Shown here: positions 35,801 to 45,784 of the stretch, piece after piece | Position numbering within the stretch: the stretch's first letter is position 1 | How the letters are laid out: each line of letters opens with the position of its first letter | NCBI GenBank assembly: GCA_015039465.1 | Contig: MU130386.1 | Coordinates: 107,098-171,097, forward strand | DNA from: Phlegmacium glaucopus | Taxonomy: Eukaryota; Basidiomycota; Agaricomycetes; Agaricales; Cortinariaceae | Reading direction: 5' to 3' | Length of the DNA: 64,000 bases | The notes under the pieces: generated by a model | What the model was told of the DNA's origin: nothing | The model's database searches: none | What the model saw: the letters and a program-made list of their open reading frames with translations, nothing else | Translations under genes and position numbers: made by a program

Positions 35801-36541
35801 TGAGGGACCCTTCGGTTCGGTTCTCGGTTCTTCAAAAAAGGTTGAAGAACCGAACTGAACCGAACTTCGGTAACACTACAGCGGGCAACATAGGACCACC
35901 ACGTGTCTCCTCAACGACACAGCAAACTTCACTTGTGCCAACTGTCCAGGTGCCTCGGCAAAAGGCCATGGTACAGCTGACAGGAGCTGCCCTTTCTTTA
36001 TTAAAGAAACTGAAAAGTTACACTCACGCATCCCTGAAACCAGATATAGATTCTTCCCCACACACGAACCAAAAATGTGGCGACTACTAATTGAACAAGA
36101 AGCTGTCATATCAGAACTTGACCAGCCACGTCAGACACATCTCAGCCAAAACATTACTAATAACAATATGTATAGCAGTATTCCTCAACGCCGACCAGCA
36201 GACTCCAACCTCACATCGCAGGACGCCCCGTTTAGCGAATGGCAACATGTAAATCGTCGACGCGGACGTCAAAATCCCAACACGGAACCACTAGGTGGCG
36301 GAAAAGACCTAGCAAGTTCCAGATGGCCATCAAAGCCGGTACAACACACTCTACCTGGCATCTTCTCCCAAATGCAACACGACAAAGAGACGAGAGACGG
36401 ACGTCTGCCCCCCCCCCCAAAAAAACAACCGACTTCTCCTCTACATCTTCGGCGGACATGGACCCAGACGATCATGACATCAGACCATTACCAGAATCGT
36501 CGCAGCTATCTTACGTCATGGATGCCATTAATGGAAATTGA
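32826..36541 (+). pseudogene. LINE ORF1 (gag-like, CCHC zinc knuckles), interrupted
   Basis: ATG at 32826 ('MSNTSNTQPQTRQKSSIATA'). A coiled-coil region (about residues 100-190) leads to the C-terminal RNA-binding part with zinc knuckles: 'CLKCQKHGHLTPEC' and then a second knuckle that is cut after 'CGRCSG' by the hAT element at 34084. Past the element, at 35887, the frame continues with His and Cys at the expected spacing and a third knuckle 'CANCPGASAKGHG'. A frame slip lies at a run of C (about 36409-36418). ORF1 stops at 36539-36541, overlapping the ATG of ORF2. Confidence 0.8.
34084..35878. mobile_element. hAT-type non-autonomous element, 1795 bp, 8-bp duplication
   Basis: Termini TAGTGATGCCAAAG and CTTCGGTAACACTA form an imperfect inverted repeat, and CAGCGGGC is duplicated exactly on both sides (34076-34083, 35879-35886). 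An 8-bp duplication and a TAGNG start are those of hAT transposons. Subterminal blocks of GGTTC repeats (34105-34260 and 35713-35860) resemble transposase-binding arrays. The interior is AT-rich with AACGAATGAA-like repeats; no transposase. A more GC-balanced stretch (about 34985-35215) may be captured DNA. Confidence 0.82.
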
Positions 36542-37911
36542 ACAATGTCCCTTCAGAATCCGGCAGCAGAACATCAATAAGTCTCTTATCAGTCAATTAG
36601 ACCTCCTACACACACTCAGAAAAAACTCATACAACTTATGCCTCATCCAAGAACCTTATATTGACTTCAACGGAATGTCCAGAGCTAATCCGCACTGGTC
36701 GGTAATATACCCCACAACTCACAAAAAGCATCCCGATAGTACGCGTTCTCTGATACTAATTAGTACAGAGCTAGCGATGGACTCATGGAAACAAATACCT
36801 ATCGACACCCCAGACATTACGGCCATTGAAATCAATGGCCAGTTTGGTACGCTTTGAGTTTTTAATATTTATAACGATGTCAAGCACAACGACTCACTAT
36901 CACACTTATCTAACTATATGAGAGATGCAGGCCGTCAACATTGCCTTAAGCCACCTCTGGTGACGCTCTAGATGGGAGACTTCAACCGTCACTATCCCAT
37001 ATGGGACGAACCACGTAACGAGCACCTTTTCACAAGACACAACCTCGATCTGGCGCAACCGCTCCTCAACATGTTGGGACGACACCGCATGAAAATGGCA
37101 CTACCATCACTCATTCCTACCCTCAAAGCTCATGGCTCAGGCAACTTTACAAGGGTCGATAATGTATTCTGCTCAGAAGATACGCTCGACTGCATCATCA
37201 AATGTAATACGGATGACGCTAATCGTCCTGTCAAAACCGACCATCTTCCAATTGTGACGGAACTAGATATTCAGATGCTTAAAGACACTTGGGAACCTAG
37301 ACGTAACTTCAGAGAAGTAGACTGGAAGGAATTCACCGAATCTCTACAGGTACAACACAACAACTTTCCCCCACCGGCCGAAATTCCATCAAAGCAGGCC
37401 TTTGACGAGGCGCTCAAAAGAGTGAACGACGCCGTTCAACATGCTATAGAAGTTAACGTCAAATTATCACATCCCAGCCCTTACTCCAAACGCTGGTGGA
37501 ACAAAGAACTTGAAGCGGTGAAAAGGAACACAAGACGGCTAGGATCTAAATCAAAGCAGCACCGGCTGAATAGACAACACCCAGTACACGAAGAATATCG
37601 AAGACAACGTAATGACTATGCAGAGGCAATTAGGAACGCCAAAATCGACTACTGGGCTGAATGGTTAGAAGGGGTAGATGAATCGAGTATCTGGAAGGCC
37701 AGTAGGTTAGTTACAGGGCCAGCCACCGATGCAGGTAAATTGAGGGTACCCACCCTACAAGTAATCGACCCAACGACAAAGAGAGTCACGCGGGAAGCTA
37801 TTGACAACGAAAGTAAAGGCAAATTGCTGTATGAAACCTTCTTTCCCAAACCCAACCCGCTAACACCACCTGTCGTACACGACACCCCATATCCTCCACC
37901 TAAATGGACGT
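36531..37911 (+). pseudogene. LINE ORF2, AP-endonuclease part, with stops
   Basis: ATG at 36531 overlaps the ORF1 stop. The start of the endonuclease fold is 'RIRQQNINKSLISQLDLLHT' with 'NLCLIQEPYID' (metal-binding Glu). After stops at 36855-36857 and about 36969-36971 come 'MGDFNRHYPIWDE' (GDFN catalytic loop) and 'KTDHLPIVTELDI' (D-H pair). A basic linker follows, then an LTR fragment cuts the frame at 37911 before any reverse-transcriptase motif. Two in-frame stops show it is dead. Confidence 0.85.
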
Positions 37912-38442
37912 TGATAGGACCCATATAACCTCTAGGTTCGTAAACTAGTTATTTTTGCGTTTTACCAACTTCGCAGTATATGCGGATACCTCGCGGGTAC
38001 CAGTTTTGTTCGCACCTTCATTCGCGGTTCTCGCACATCCTTCGCACCTCGCACAACATACTATAATCCTCGCATAACCTTCGTACATCACTCCTACGAC
38101 CTTCGTAACTATCCAACACACCCTTGGTCCTCTTCGCACTTCATACTTCAACATATCTTCAGCTTTCTCTATCAATACTGGACTTAACCATTTCTTTCCT
38201 TCACAACCACCTCTTCACACAGCTTCTCTTTAATCTCGCGGTCTTTCACGGCTTGCATACACATCCCTTTCACTGGTTTGATCATGGTCCGTGCTGTTTT
38301 CAACTTACTTTCTTTTAACTTTCTATATATATTATTATTTTATCATCTCCTTCGAAACAGGAGGTCATTCAACTGACCTCCTTACTCATCACTTCTATTA
38401 TTATTCTATCTCCTATTTCTTTGTTACCAAACTACTGGGCCC
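37912..38442 (-). mobile_element. LTR fragment of the same family as 2489-3463
   Basis: Starts TGATAGGACCCATATAACC exactly at the end of LINE ORF2 and ends after 'actactgggccc', where homology to the solo LTR at 2489-3463 (opposite orientation) stops. About 530 of 975 bp are present; the other end is missing. The frame coding 'MLFSTYFLLTFYIYYYF' occurs in both copies and is LTR sequence, not a gene. Confidence 0.8.
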
Positions 38443-39813
38443 TTTAGAACGACAAAGACGACTAAACTATGCTACAACAGGTTCATATTTCAGCGTAGAC
38501 CCATACCCACTAGCAAACAACGCTTACTTTCACACACCCTAACTCGCAAATCAGTTCAGCTCCTCAACTTTAAACAGCTACGGCTTAAGCGTTAACACTT
38601 CAGAACGGGTAAGATCCTGCGGAACACCCGCCAAGTACTATGCAGTGTTAAAAACTACACAAAGCCACTTCAGAAAAGGACACTGATACTAACGACGTAG
38701 TAGCTGTATATCTTCCTATCAAAGCGGACAAAACTCCAATCCCTACAAGTCATACAGTCGCAATATTTATTCTATCGTTTAAGGACTCTTTCCCAGCGGG
38801 ACCAGATTTGGCAACAACTGACGTTTTTCGTGTCAGGATACTAACAGTTTATGTTATCTGCTAACCGCCAAACTATCAGATGCGAAGTAGGTCTTCCATA
38901 TAAGAAATCCATATGGAAAGTATACGTACAACACTCATTCAGACAGCTACAACTGCGAACCCTTTCGAGGGAACTGTAGGTCTTTTTCCCGACTTTGGTA
39001 TTCGGGAAAGGCGGTCCGTAGAAACTGCCAGAAACACTCCTCTACTTCACTCAGCCAACAACAGGTGGGACCTGTGCGTGGTTTCACCAACACCCCATCA
39101 TACAGATCAAAGAGTGTGTATCAATGTTACAGAAGGCACACCGTCCGTAACTCGTCGGATCGGTATGGTAGGCTCTCCTGTTACCCCGCGGTACGACTAC
39201 CGTGCCATATCAGGCTAAACGGACCAAAAAAGTACCGGTCGCACAGACACTGCCGGGTAAGCAATCCTATTATAGATTCACACACTCACCGAGCCTTGTC
39301 CCCAGGCTCTATCCCCTGATCATGAAGAGAACACAACTAATCCTGCGACAAACCACAGCATAGGAAGGATCATCGAAACTTTCCAAAGTTGAAGAACTAT
39401 CGCGTTACATAAACGAGCAGCCATTACAAGTGTTTGTAACTACATGGACGTCACTCTAGTCTGGCGTTCATCATTGTATCAAGTCTCCCCAATTACATCT
39501 AAAGGAACTATCTTAAATTTCTCTTCAGGCGCCATAACTTTATGCGTTCTTCTCATCTGGCGCTCCTCTCGCTTCAAGCGCTTACTATTGCGCCAAACGC
39601 TTCATCGAACTTCCTACTCTGATAACTGAATCTTGTAACGACGTTTCAAACACCCTAGTTTTGAGACCGGTAGAGGACAAGTGAAAGGGAGGATGAACGA
39701 TGTCCATGAATTATGTTCTCATTGTTCGATCGGTCCACGCCTATACGCTTTGTCATTACATTTTTAACTCGATTACGCTTCAGTGTACAAAAAAAAAAAA
39801 AAAAAAAAAAAAA
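38443..39813. other. unclassified segment ending in 25 A residues
   Basis: About 1.35 kb with no recognisable domain in either strand (frames such as 'GPVRGFTNTPSYRSKSVYQC' match nothing I know) and ending in an uninterrupted A25 run at 39789-39813, directly abutting the inverted LINE 3' end. The poly(A) suggests a retroposed RNA joined to the LINE by template switching. Confidence 0.45.
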
Positions 39814-39972
39814 GGTTTCAGTGCGTAAGTGGTGCTAAAAGTAGTGGGCCGTCGTCAAAGGTCAATGGGATAGATAAGTGAAATAAATAGTAAGGCTAGA
39901 TGACGTGGTGACGGAAGGGATGAGGGCGACAATATTGCTGCTCTTCTTTATGATGAGCGACGGAAAGGGTGA

Positions 39973-41300
39973 TTACATAGGAGTTGCGCGGAATCTCTGT
40001 GTTGAGTTGATGTACTGGAAGAGTGGTTTCAGCGCTTTGGGAGTGTTGAGCAACTTGGAGATGTCACGTGCTGTGGGCCCTAGCTTGGCTTGCAACACTG
40101 AGCGCAGTTGAGCGTATACGGGACATTGTAACAAGAAATGCAGGACAGTTTCGTCGTGCTGGAGGCATAGGGTTACCAAAGTTCAGTTCAGTTCAGTTCT
40201 TGACCTCCTCAGCCTGAACTGAACTGAACTGTTTGCATATGGTCCTGAACTGAACTGAACCATTTAAGAACTGGTTCAAACTGAACTGAACTGAAGAACC
40301 ATTATAAAATCTGAAATTTTACCTTTTTCTGAAAATTTATTGTACAAAGACCTTCCTTAGCCCTTAGCCACTTGATTTCCACTCATATATGATCTCAGAA
40401 CTCCTTTAGAACAAAGAAAACCATTGATTTATATTTATTTTCCTAAATAGGCAGTACTAATCTATGGTGACATAATAACATCACATACCAAGTCTGGCCA
40501 TTACCTCCTTCCTTAGCCATTATTTCATGCTAAAAAGGACTGCCAAACCATTCCAATGTTCATAAACTACTGAAGGATCACTTTCCAGAAAATGTTAAGT
40601 CAGAAGAAGAGAATTGCCTGACCTTCTAGGAACTAACGGTTCAGCAGTTCAGTTCAGTTCGAACTGCATGAACCATAAATCTCTAAATGCCTGAACCTGA
40701 ACTGAACTGAACTGAATTATCAGTTCAGTTCAGTTCAGTTCAGGTTCATGAGTCAGTTCTGAACTGAACTTTGGTAACCCTATGGAGGCATGTCGGGCAC
40801 AACGGGGAAGCAGCTTTCCCGATCCGATGTAGATGCTTAGTGAGCGGGGCGTGTGATGTTCTAAGCTGAGTGAGGTTAGACGTGTGTTTGCGGGAGAGAG
40901 TACGCATTAATGACAAGTAATTGGATGTGGGTGCCATAGGCAGGATGTGCTTTGCGTGGGTGTATCTCGGTGATGCTTGCCATTCCTCGTGAGCCAGCGC
41001 TTTCAGTTTTGCGTAGAAGGTTTGCCGTAGAGCCGCTTTGCTATGTGGGAGTTTCTTTTGTAGTAGCTTGGGTAGGTCGGCTAGCTGGTTGTTTGTGTCC
41101 GTGATCGCTCTCTTTGCTTCCTCGTCTGCCCTTTCATTCCCTGTTATGCCTTCGTGGCCTGGCGTCCATCTGAACGTGAGTCGGATACCTCTGTGTCATC
41201 TGCTGACAGCGTTGATAACTTGGTGTAGTTCATCGATGAGGTAGTGACCTGATGCTGGTTTGGTCAGTCTGGTGGCCTTGATGATGGCCAGGTTGTCGAG
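39973..41300 (-). pseudogene. LINE ORF2 3' part (RNase H), inverted copy
   Basis: Minus-strand frame: 'FRWTPGHEGITGNERADEEA' is the RNase H motif of LINEs, followed by a helical C-terminal region ('LPKLLQKKLPHSKAALRQTF') and the terminal Cys/His zinc-binding part 'CPTCLQHDETVLHFLLQCP', which is split by the MITE at 40168-40782. Ends 'FRATPM' at 39973. An in-frame stop lies upstream of the RNase H motif (about 41203). Confidence 0.8.
40168..40782. mobile_element. hAT-type MITE, 615 bp, left arm copy
   Basis: Termini TAGGGTTACCAAAGTTCAG and its complement, flanked by TGGAGGCA on both sides (40160-40167, 40783-40790). Both ends carry arrays of the 5-mer AGTTC in subterminal position. No coding capacity. 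Confidence 0.88.
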
Positions 41301-41377
41301 CCGATGTAGCCGATGCCAATGTTCCGCTCCTTAAGTAACATCCTCAATCCTATAATCGCCCCTACGCCTTCGCCATC

Positions 41378-42525
41378 GAAGCAAAGAGAGCGATCACGGA
41401 CACAAACAACCAGCTAGCCGACCTACCCAAGCTACTACAAAAGAAACTCCCACATAGCAAAGCGGCTCTACGGCAAACCTTCTACGCAAAACTGAAAGCG
41501 CTGGCTCACGAGGAATGGCAAGCATCACCGAGATACACCCACGCAAAGCACATTCTGCCTATGGCACCCACATCCAATTACTTGTCATTAATGCGTACTC
41601 TCTCCCGCAAACACACGTCTAACCTCACTCAGCTTAGAACATCACACGCCCCGCTCACTAAGCATCTACATCGGATCGGGAAAGCTGCTTCCCCGTTGTG
41701 CCCGACATGCCTCCATAGGGTTACCAAAGTTCAGTTCAGAACTGACTCATGAACCTGAACTGAACTGAACTGAACTGATAATTCAGTTCAGTTCAGTTCA
41801 GGTTCAGGCATTTAGAGATTTATGGTTCATGCAGTTCGAACTGAACTGAACTGCTGAACCGTTAGTTCCTAGAAGGTCAGGCAATTCTCTTCTTCTGACT
41901 TAACATTTTCTGGAAAGTGATCCTTCAGTAGTTTATGAACATTGGAATGGTTTGGCAGTCCTTTTTAGCATGAAATAATGGCTAAGGAAGGAGGTAATGG
42001 CCAGACTTGGTATGTGATGTTATTATGTCACCATAGATTAGTACTGCCTATTTAGGAAAATAAATATAAATCAATGGTTTTCTGTGTTCTAGAGGAGTTC
42101 TGAGATCATATATAAGTGGAAATCAAGTGGCTAAGGGCTAAGGAAGGTCTTTGTACAATTAATTTTCAGAAAAAGGTAAAATTTCAGATTTTATAATGGT
42201 TCTTCAGTTCAGTTCAGTTTGAACCAGTTCTTAAATGGTTCAGTTCAGTTCAGGACCATATGCAAACAGTTCAGTTCAGTTCAGGCTGAGGAGGTCAAGA
42301 ACTGAACTGAACTGAACTTTGGTAACCCTATGCCTCCAGCACGACGAAACTGTCCTGCATTTCTTGTTACAATGTCCCGTATACGCTCAACTGCGCTCAG
42401 TGTTGCAAGCCAAGCTAGGGCCCACAGCACGTGACATCTCCAAGTTGCTCAACACTCCCAAAGCGCTGAAACCACTCTTCCAGTACATCAACTCAACACA
42501 GAGATTCCGCGCAACTCCTATGTAA
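41378..42525 (+). pseudogene. LINE ORF2 3' part (C-terminal zinc-binding region), direct copy
   Basis: Same protein region as the inverted copy, in the orientation of the LINE: 'EAKRAITDTNNQLADLPKLL', 'AHEEWQASPRYTHAKHILPM', 'SPLCPTC', then the MITE at 41716-42330, then 'LQHDETVLHFLLQCPVYAQL' to the stop at 42523-42525. The RNase H active-site motif itself is not in this copy; it starts within the arm just after 'ADE'. Confidence 0.8.
41716..42330. mobile_element. hAT-type MITE, 615 bp, right arm copy
   Basis: Reverse complement of the left-arm MITE with four visible substitutions near 42080-42165. Flanked by TGCCTCCA (41708-41715, 42331-42338), the same 8-bp duplication. Confidence 0.88.
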
Positions 42526-43911
42526 TCACCCTTTCCGTCGCTCATCATAAAGAAGAGCAGCAATATTGTCGCCCTCATCCCTTCCGTCACCACGTCATCT
42601 AGCCTTACTATTTATTTCACTTATCTATCCCATTGACCTTTGACGACGGCCCACTACTTTTAGCACCACTTACGCACTGAAACCCATTTATGGACCTTTC
42701 ATGCAGTTGGCGTAGTTCTCACTTATAGTTGTCTTTAAATCCATAACTAGTTTATAATCGTGTACACACTCTCTGGCATATGGTTCGCCACAACGGAGAA
42801 TAAAATAGGATTAAATAAAAAAAAAAAAAATCGTCGAAAATGATTTCAAAAGGTCATTTTTCTCGGGGTCGCTGGTCAGTGCATTGAATTTATAATTGAA
42901 TCCTGGGGATTTTAGTCTTAATAACACCAATGTGATTGCGTGTAGGATGGGACGCTTTTACCTGCAAGCCCAATGATGTCAAGAGTCGTTCGACTCATCC
43001 ATGAGAGACACTCAATGGGACCTATACCATCATGCTTGGCGATTTCTGTGCGCCAGATGTCACGTAGCTATAATGTTTCACCACTATGGATTATACGCGT
43101 TCGATTAAGCGAAATATTGACCTCAAGTGCTTTTTCTACAAAGATTTCAGTCAGATCCCGTATTTGTTGTGGTCCGAATGCTGGATTCTATCTAATTGTA
43201 AGCCATAGCACCAAAATAACGGGAAAGAACTGACCAAAATCTTTCGCTACTGCAGTATTAGAAACTTACAAGTCGATAACAAATATTTGAACAAGATGCA
43301 TACCTGATGCTTATGGACATCTCCTTCGGCATTTACAACTCCTTTGTACGATATGGCCCTCAATGAAAATATCTCAATATTCATAGTACCAGAACACACA
43401 CCATTTCCAAATAGTTCACGACTGTTGTAAGTGAGGTCTTCAGGTTTCGGATAGTCATAACTATTGAACAGTATGTAGTTGATTGCCTTGAGATCGGTAG
43501 TCAGAAGACGAGATGTCTTTAGGAACAAAATGAGTTGTCAATCAAACTTGGTTCAACTTGACAAATCATGTCAATGACCAACGCACCCCGAGCATTGCTT
43601 TGTATTGGATTGTTGTTCCGTATTGGTTGAGCCAACCTTCTTGCAGTACGGAATTATTCTGTATCCTTCACCGTTCAAGCAATAACCACTACGAATGGTA
43701 TGAGCTTTTGGACTCACTGATGCTGAGAATTTCCATATAGAAAACTAGGGCTCGGGGGTCCGGGAATATCGTGTGACGGAGAAGTCATTTCGTCATGTAT
43801 GAACGTAGATATCTTGTAGATCCCATAACTCAAAAGTATACCAGCCAGGGATACTACAAGTTGAGTTGTAGTGACATAAGAGCCAGGAAGATGGGACAAC
43901 ATCGTGGTCAT

Positions 43912-44459
43912 TGGGAGAAAAGGCTCTTGAACGGATCTATTGCCGCGTTTATTTTAATACTGTGTGCGTGTGGTGATCGAAGTTGTAATATACATGCCGA
44001 TGTCACGCACGATCCTTGGAGATTTGTCGGCAAGTGTGCCAGCTGCTCGAAGGTCTCGACTATAGGCCTTATGACACGACATTCTTGAGCTTCACCGTGG
44101 GACCTCTCAGCCCCTAAGCCTCGCCTTCCTTCAGTAAGTTAGTCTGACTTGGTGATAAAGTGATGGCAATCGGTCACCACTAGGTCTGTTTTAATTAGAC
44201 GGGGTGCCAATATTCGGGGCGGCGACGGCACCTGGGCGAAAAATTGTTTGGTAGCTGAATGACCGGGTAAAATATCTATGAATGAAAGTTAAAGTATGAT
44301 TAACGAGGAACCTGAGATAGTTCGAAAGCAAGATGGTCTTCGGGAGGTCCGACTTCAGCGATCAGACAAACGGAACCATGAGTGTAAACCCAGAGGAGTC
44401 AGCAAAATAGGCGATATACAGTGTCATGAACGCATTGAAATCGGTCAAAGGTTTGACCG
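43912..44459. other. intergenic, 5' flank of the P450 pseudogene
   Basis: No coding frame supported. Confidence 0.45.
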
Positions 44460-45280
44460 ATGGGGGTGGCATCTTTCAATCCCTATCATCCATCCACTCC
44501 ATATCCGTCACCTTGGGATGGCTGTCTGCGTAATCATAAACGTATTCCCCGTCACATTCACATCCGAGGTATTGCAAGATAATCTGTATCGTCGTCGAGC
44601 TGGCTTGAAGTGAGCTCCGGATAATCAGTGGGTTCGTTTAGCAGGATGGAGATGTTGTTCTCGGAGTTGTGTGGATTGTACAGCGAGTACAGGAATAGAT
44701 CGGAAGAAACCCCATGACAGATGCTTTAGACTCGGATAATTTCGTGGTCTTGCTCTCAAGTTTGATGGGATACTTGTGGGACAAACCGAATCCGACAAGT
44801 CCTCCTTTGGGAAGTAATGAGTTGTTTGCTAAGAGAGCTGCTAATCCAGATTTTATCTGCAAGCTTGCTTGAGTATCAAGAGACACAGTGATCTGAGAAG
44901 GTTCAAGGCAGAGGATGGTCGATGAAGTATAGATTGTAGGTGATGGTGATGCCAGATAGCCAGAGGTGACAACGGCGACTTCGTGCTCGACATCGCTGAA
45001 GAATGCGGCGAGTGGAGTAGGTTGAAGAGAAACAAGATTCGCGGTATCGAAAGCCTGCACCTTTCCTTAGTGGCGGAAAATGAGAGACCCTAATGGGTGG
45101 TAGGCAAGATGACAACAAGAGAGCCAAACATCGTGAGGTATCGACATGCGCTTTGAAGAACTCTCCTGGCCCTGGTTAGTGTATATCAAGGTTAGGAGAT
45201 AGCTTTGCAGTAGGATTCATCGATAATGTCCTCCTTGTTCCCACCGAAAAACGCTGGTTGGCATGCCTGAATGAGGGACG
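44460..45280 (-). pseudogene. 2OG-Fe(II) dioxygenase (prolyl-hydroxylase-like) remnant
   Basis: Read on the minus strand in pieces: 'PAFFGGNKEDIIDESYCKA' (about 45265), 'GPGEFFKAHVDTSR' with the iron-binding H-x-D, 'MFGSLVVILPTTH', 'GSLIFRH', 'FDTANLVSLQPTPLAAFFSD', 'VEHEVAVVTSGY', 'ITITYNLYFID' (in another frame) and 'GGLVGFGLSHKYPI'. The order matches the fungal Fe2OG proteins of prolyl-4-hydroxylase type ('HxD...EGG.L..RH...F..DCEHEV..VTSG.R.TLTYNL'). Stops after 'PTTH' and 'FRH' and two frame changes show that it is dead. Confidence 0.75.
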
Positions 45281-45784
45281 AGTCCGATGCTGGTGGTGTT
45301 TAACTTGGCAAAATCGATGAATCTGGCATATTGAGTATTTCGTACTGATCATACTTAGAAGATGTCGGATTTTGCGTGATTGTTGCGTGGCTAGTCACCC
45401 AGTGAGTGTATAGAACTATGACACATAAAATCCTGTGTTACCTTTTTACATAATTATATTTGCAAACACTATCATTAATGTGATGTATGAGTGGCGTTGA
45501 CTCTGAAAACGTCGTGATGACAGAAGAACGAGAACAGCATGTTTTCATTTGTTTATTCTTCTCCATTCTTTCTTCTTCATTACTTATATCTCAACTGCCC
45601 ATTCGCTCCTTCACCCATTGTCTCCATTTTGGTCCTAAGAGGCTCGTAAACTAATGACCATACATCATCCAAAATATAAAAAAGAATCCCCCAAACATAA
45701 CTAACTCCCCTTTGATCACCCTAAATCTACACTAGCCTACTTCTTTGCACGAAGAAGGTTGTTCTTCTTGCCCTTTGCGTCGCC
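45281..45784. other. intergenic
   Basis: 3' flank of the beta-trefoil fusion gene (45460-45784) and 5' flank of the dioxygenase remnant. Nothing else seen. Confidence 0.45.

Larger units (their letters stand above)
39814..42684. repeat. large inverted repeat, 2 x 1307 bp arms, 257-bp spacer
   Basis: Left arm 39814-41120 is the reverse complement of right arm 41378-42684. The LINE parts of the arms look identical by eye; four mismatches are visible in the MITE part, clustered within about 100 bp. The right arm is the LINE 3' end in its normal orientation; the left arm is an inverted extra copy. Both include a 615-bp MITE at the same LINE position with the same 8-bp duplication, so the inversion-duplication happened after the MITE inserted. 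Confidence 0.9.
32686..42830 (+). mobile_element. Tad1-like LINE, rearranged and nested, 10.1 kb
   Basis: A non-LTR retrotransposon in plus orientation inserted in a P450 exon. It has a 5' leader, ORF1 (gag-like), ORF2 with endonuclease, an RNase H/C-terminal part and a 3' UTR that ends 'taggattaaat' plus a run of A at 42817-42830. The reverse-transcriptase domain is not present; in its place are an LTR fragment, an unclassified poly(A)-ended segment and an inverted copy of the 3' end. Inserted elements are listed separately. Confidence 0.8.
29589..43911 (-). pseudogene. cytochrome P450 gene split by nested transposons
   Basis: ATG at 43911. N-terminal exons 43911-43718, 43665-43587, 43516-43402, 43341-43304, a 12-nt microexon coding RKIL, then 'NPAFGPQQIRDLTEIFVEKA', 'SWMSRTTLDIIGLAG' and 'FNYKFNALTSDPEKNDLLK' to about 42832. 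The LINE complex intervenes, and coding resumes at about 32686 ('FKAGAKPTFIPMLKAMCPPL'); after an intron that holds an LTR-like element it continues with 'APSDAETKKASAVMGRIGSE'. The I-helix 'FIIAGHETSSTAMAWAL', K-helix 'VVRETLRLYPPVP' and 'FKPERW' follow to about 31196; then a 1.2-kb insertion, then the haem loop '[16 protein letters not shown]' near 29900 and 'IKILLFTLIRAFEF'. A one-base frameshift precedes the stop near 29589. N-terminal anchor 'TTQLVVSLAGILLSYGIYKI'. ER monooxygenase in life; certainly dead here. Confidence 0.88.

Noticed and set aside
40168..42330. Regular short repeats (AGTTC) that at first suggest a repeat array such as CRISPR
   Set aside because: They are 5-mer subterminal arrays within two hAT MITEs with 8-bp target duplications; there are no unique spacers.
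42973..43233. Plus-strand frame of 86 residues
   Set aside because: It lies opposite the P450 exon coding 'SWMSRTTLDIIGLAG' and is its shadow.
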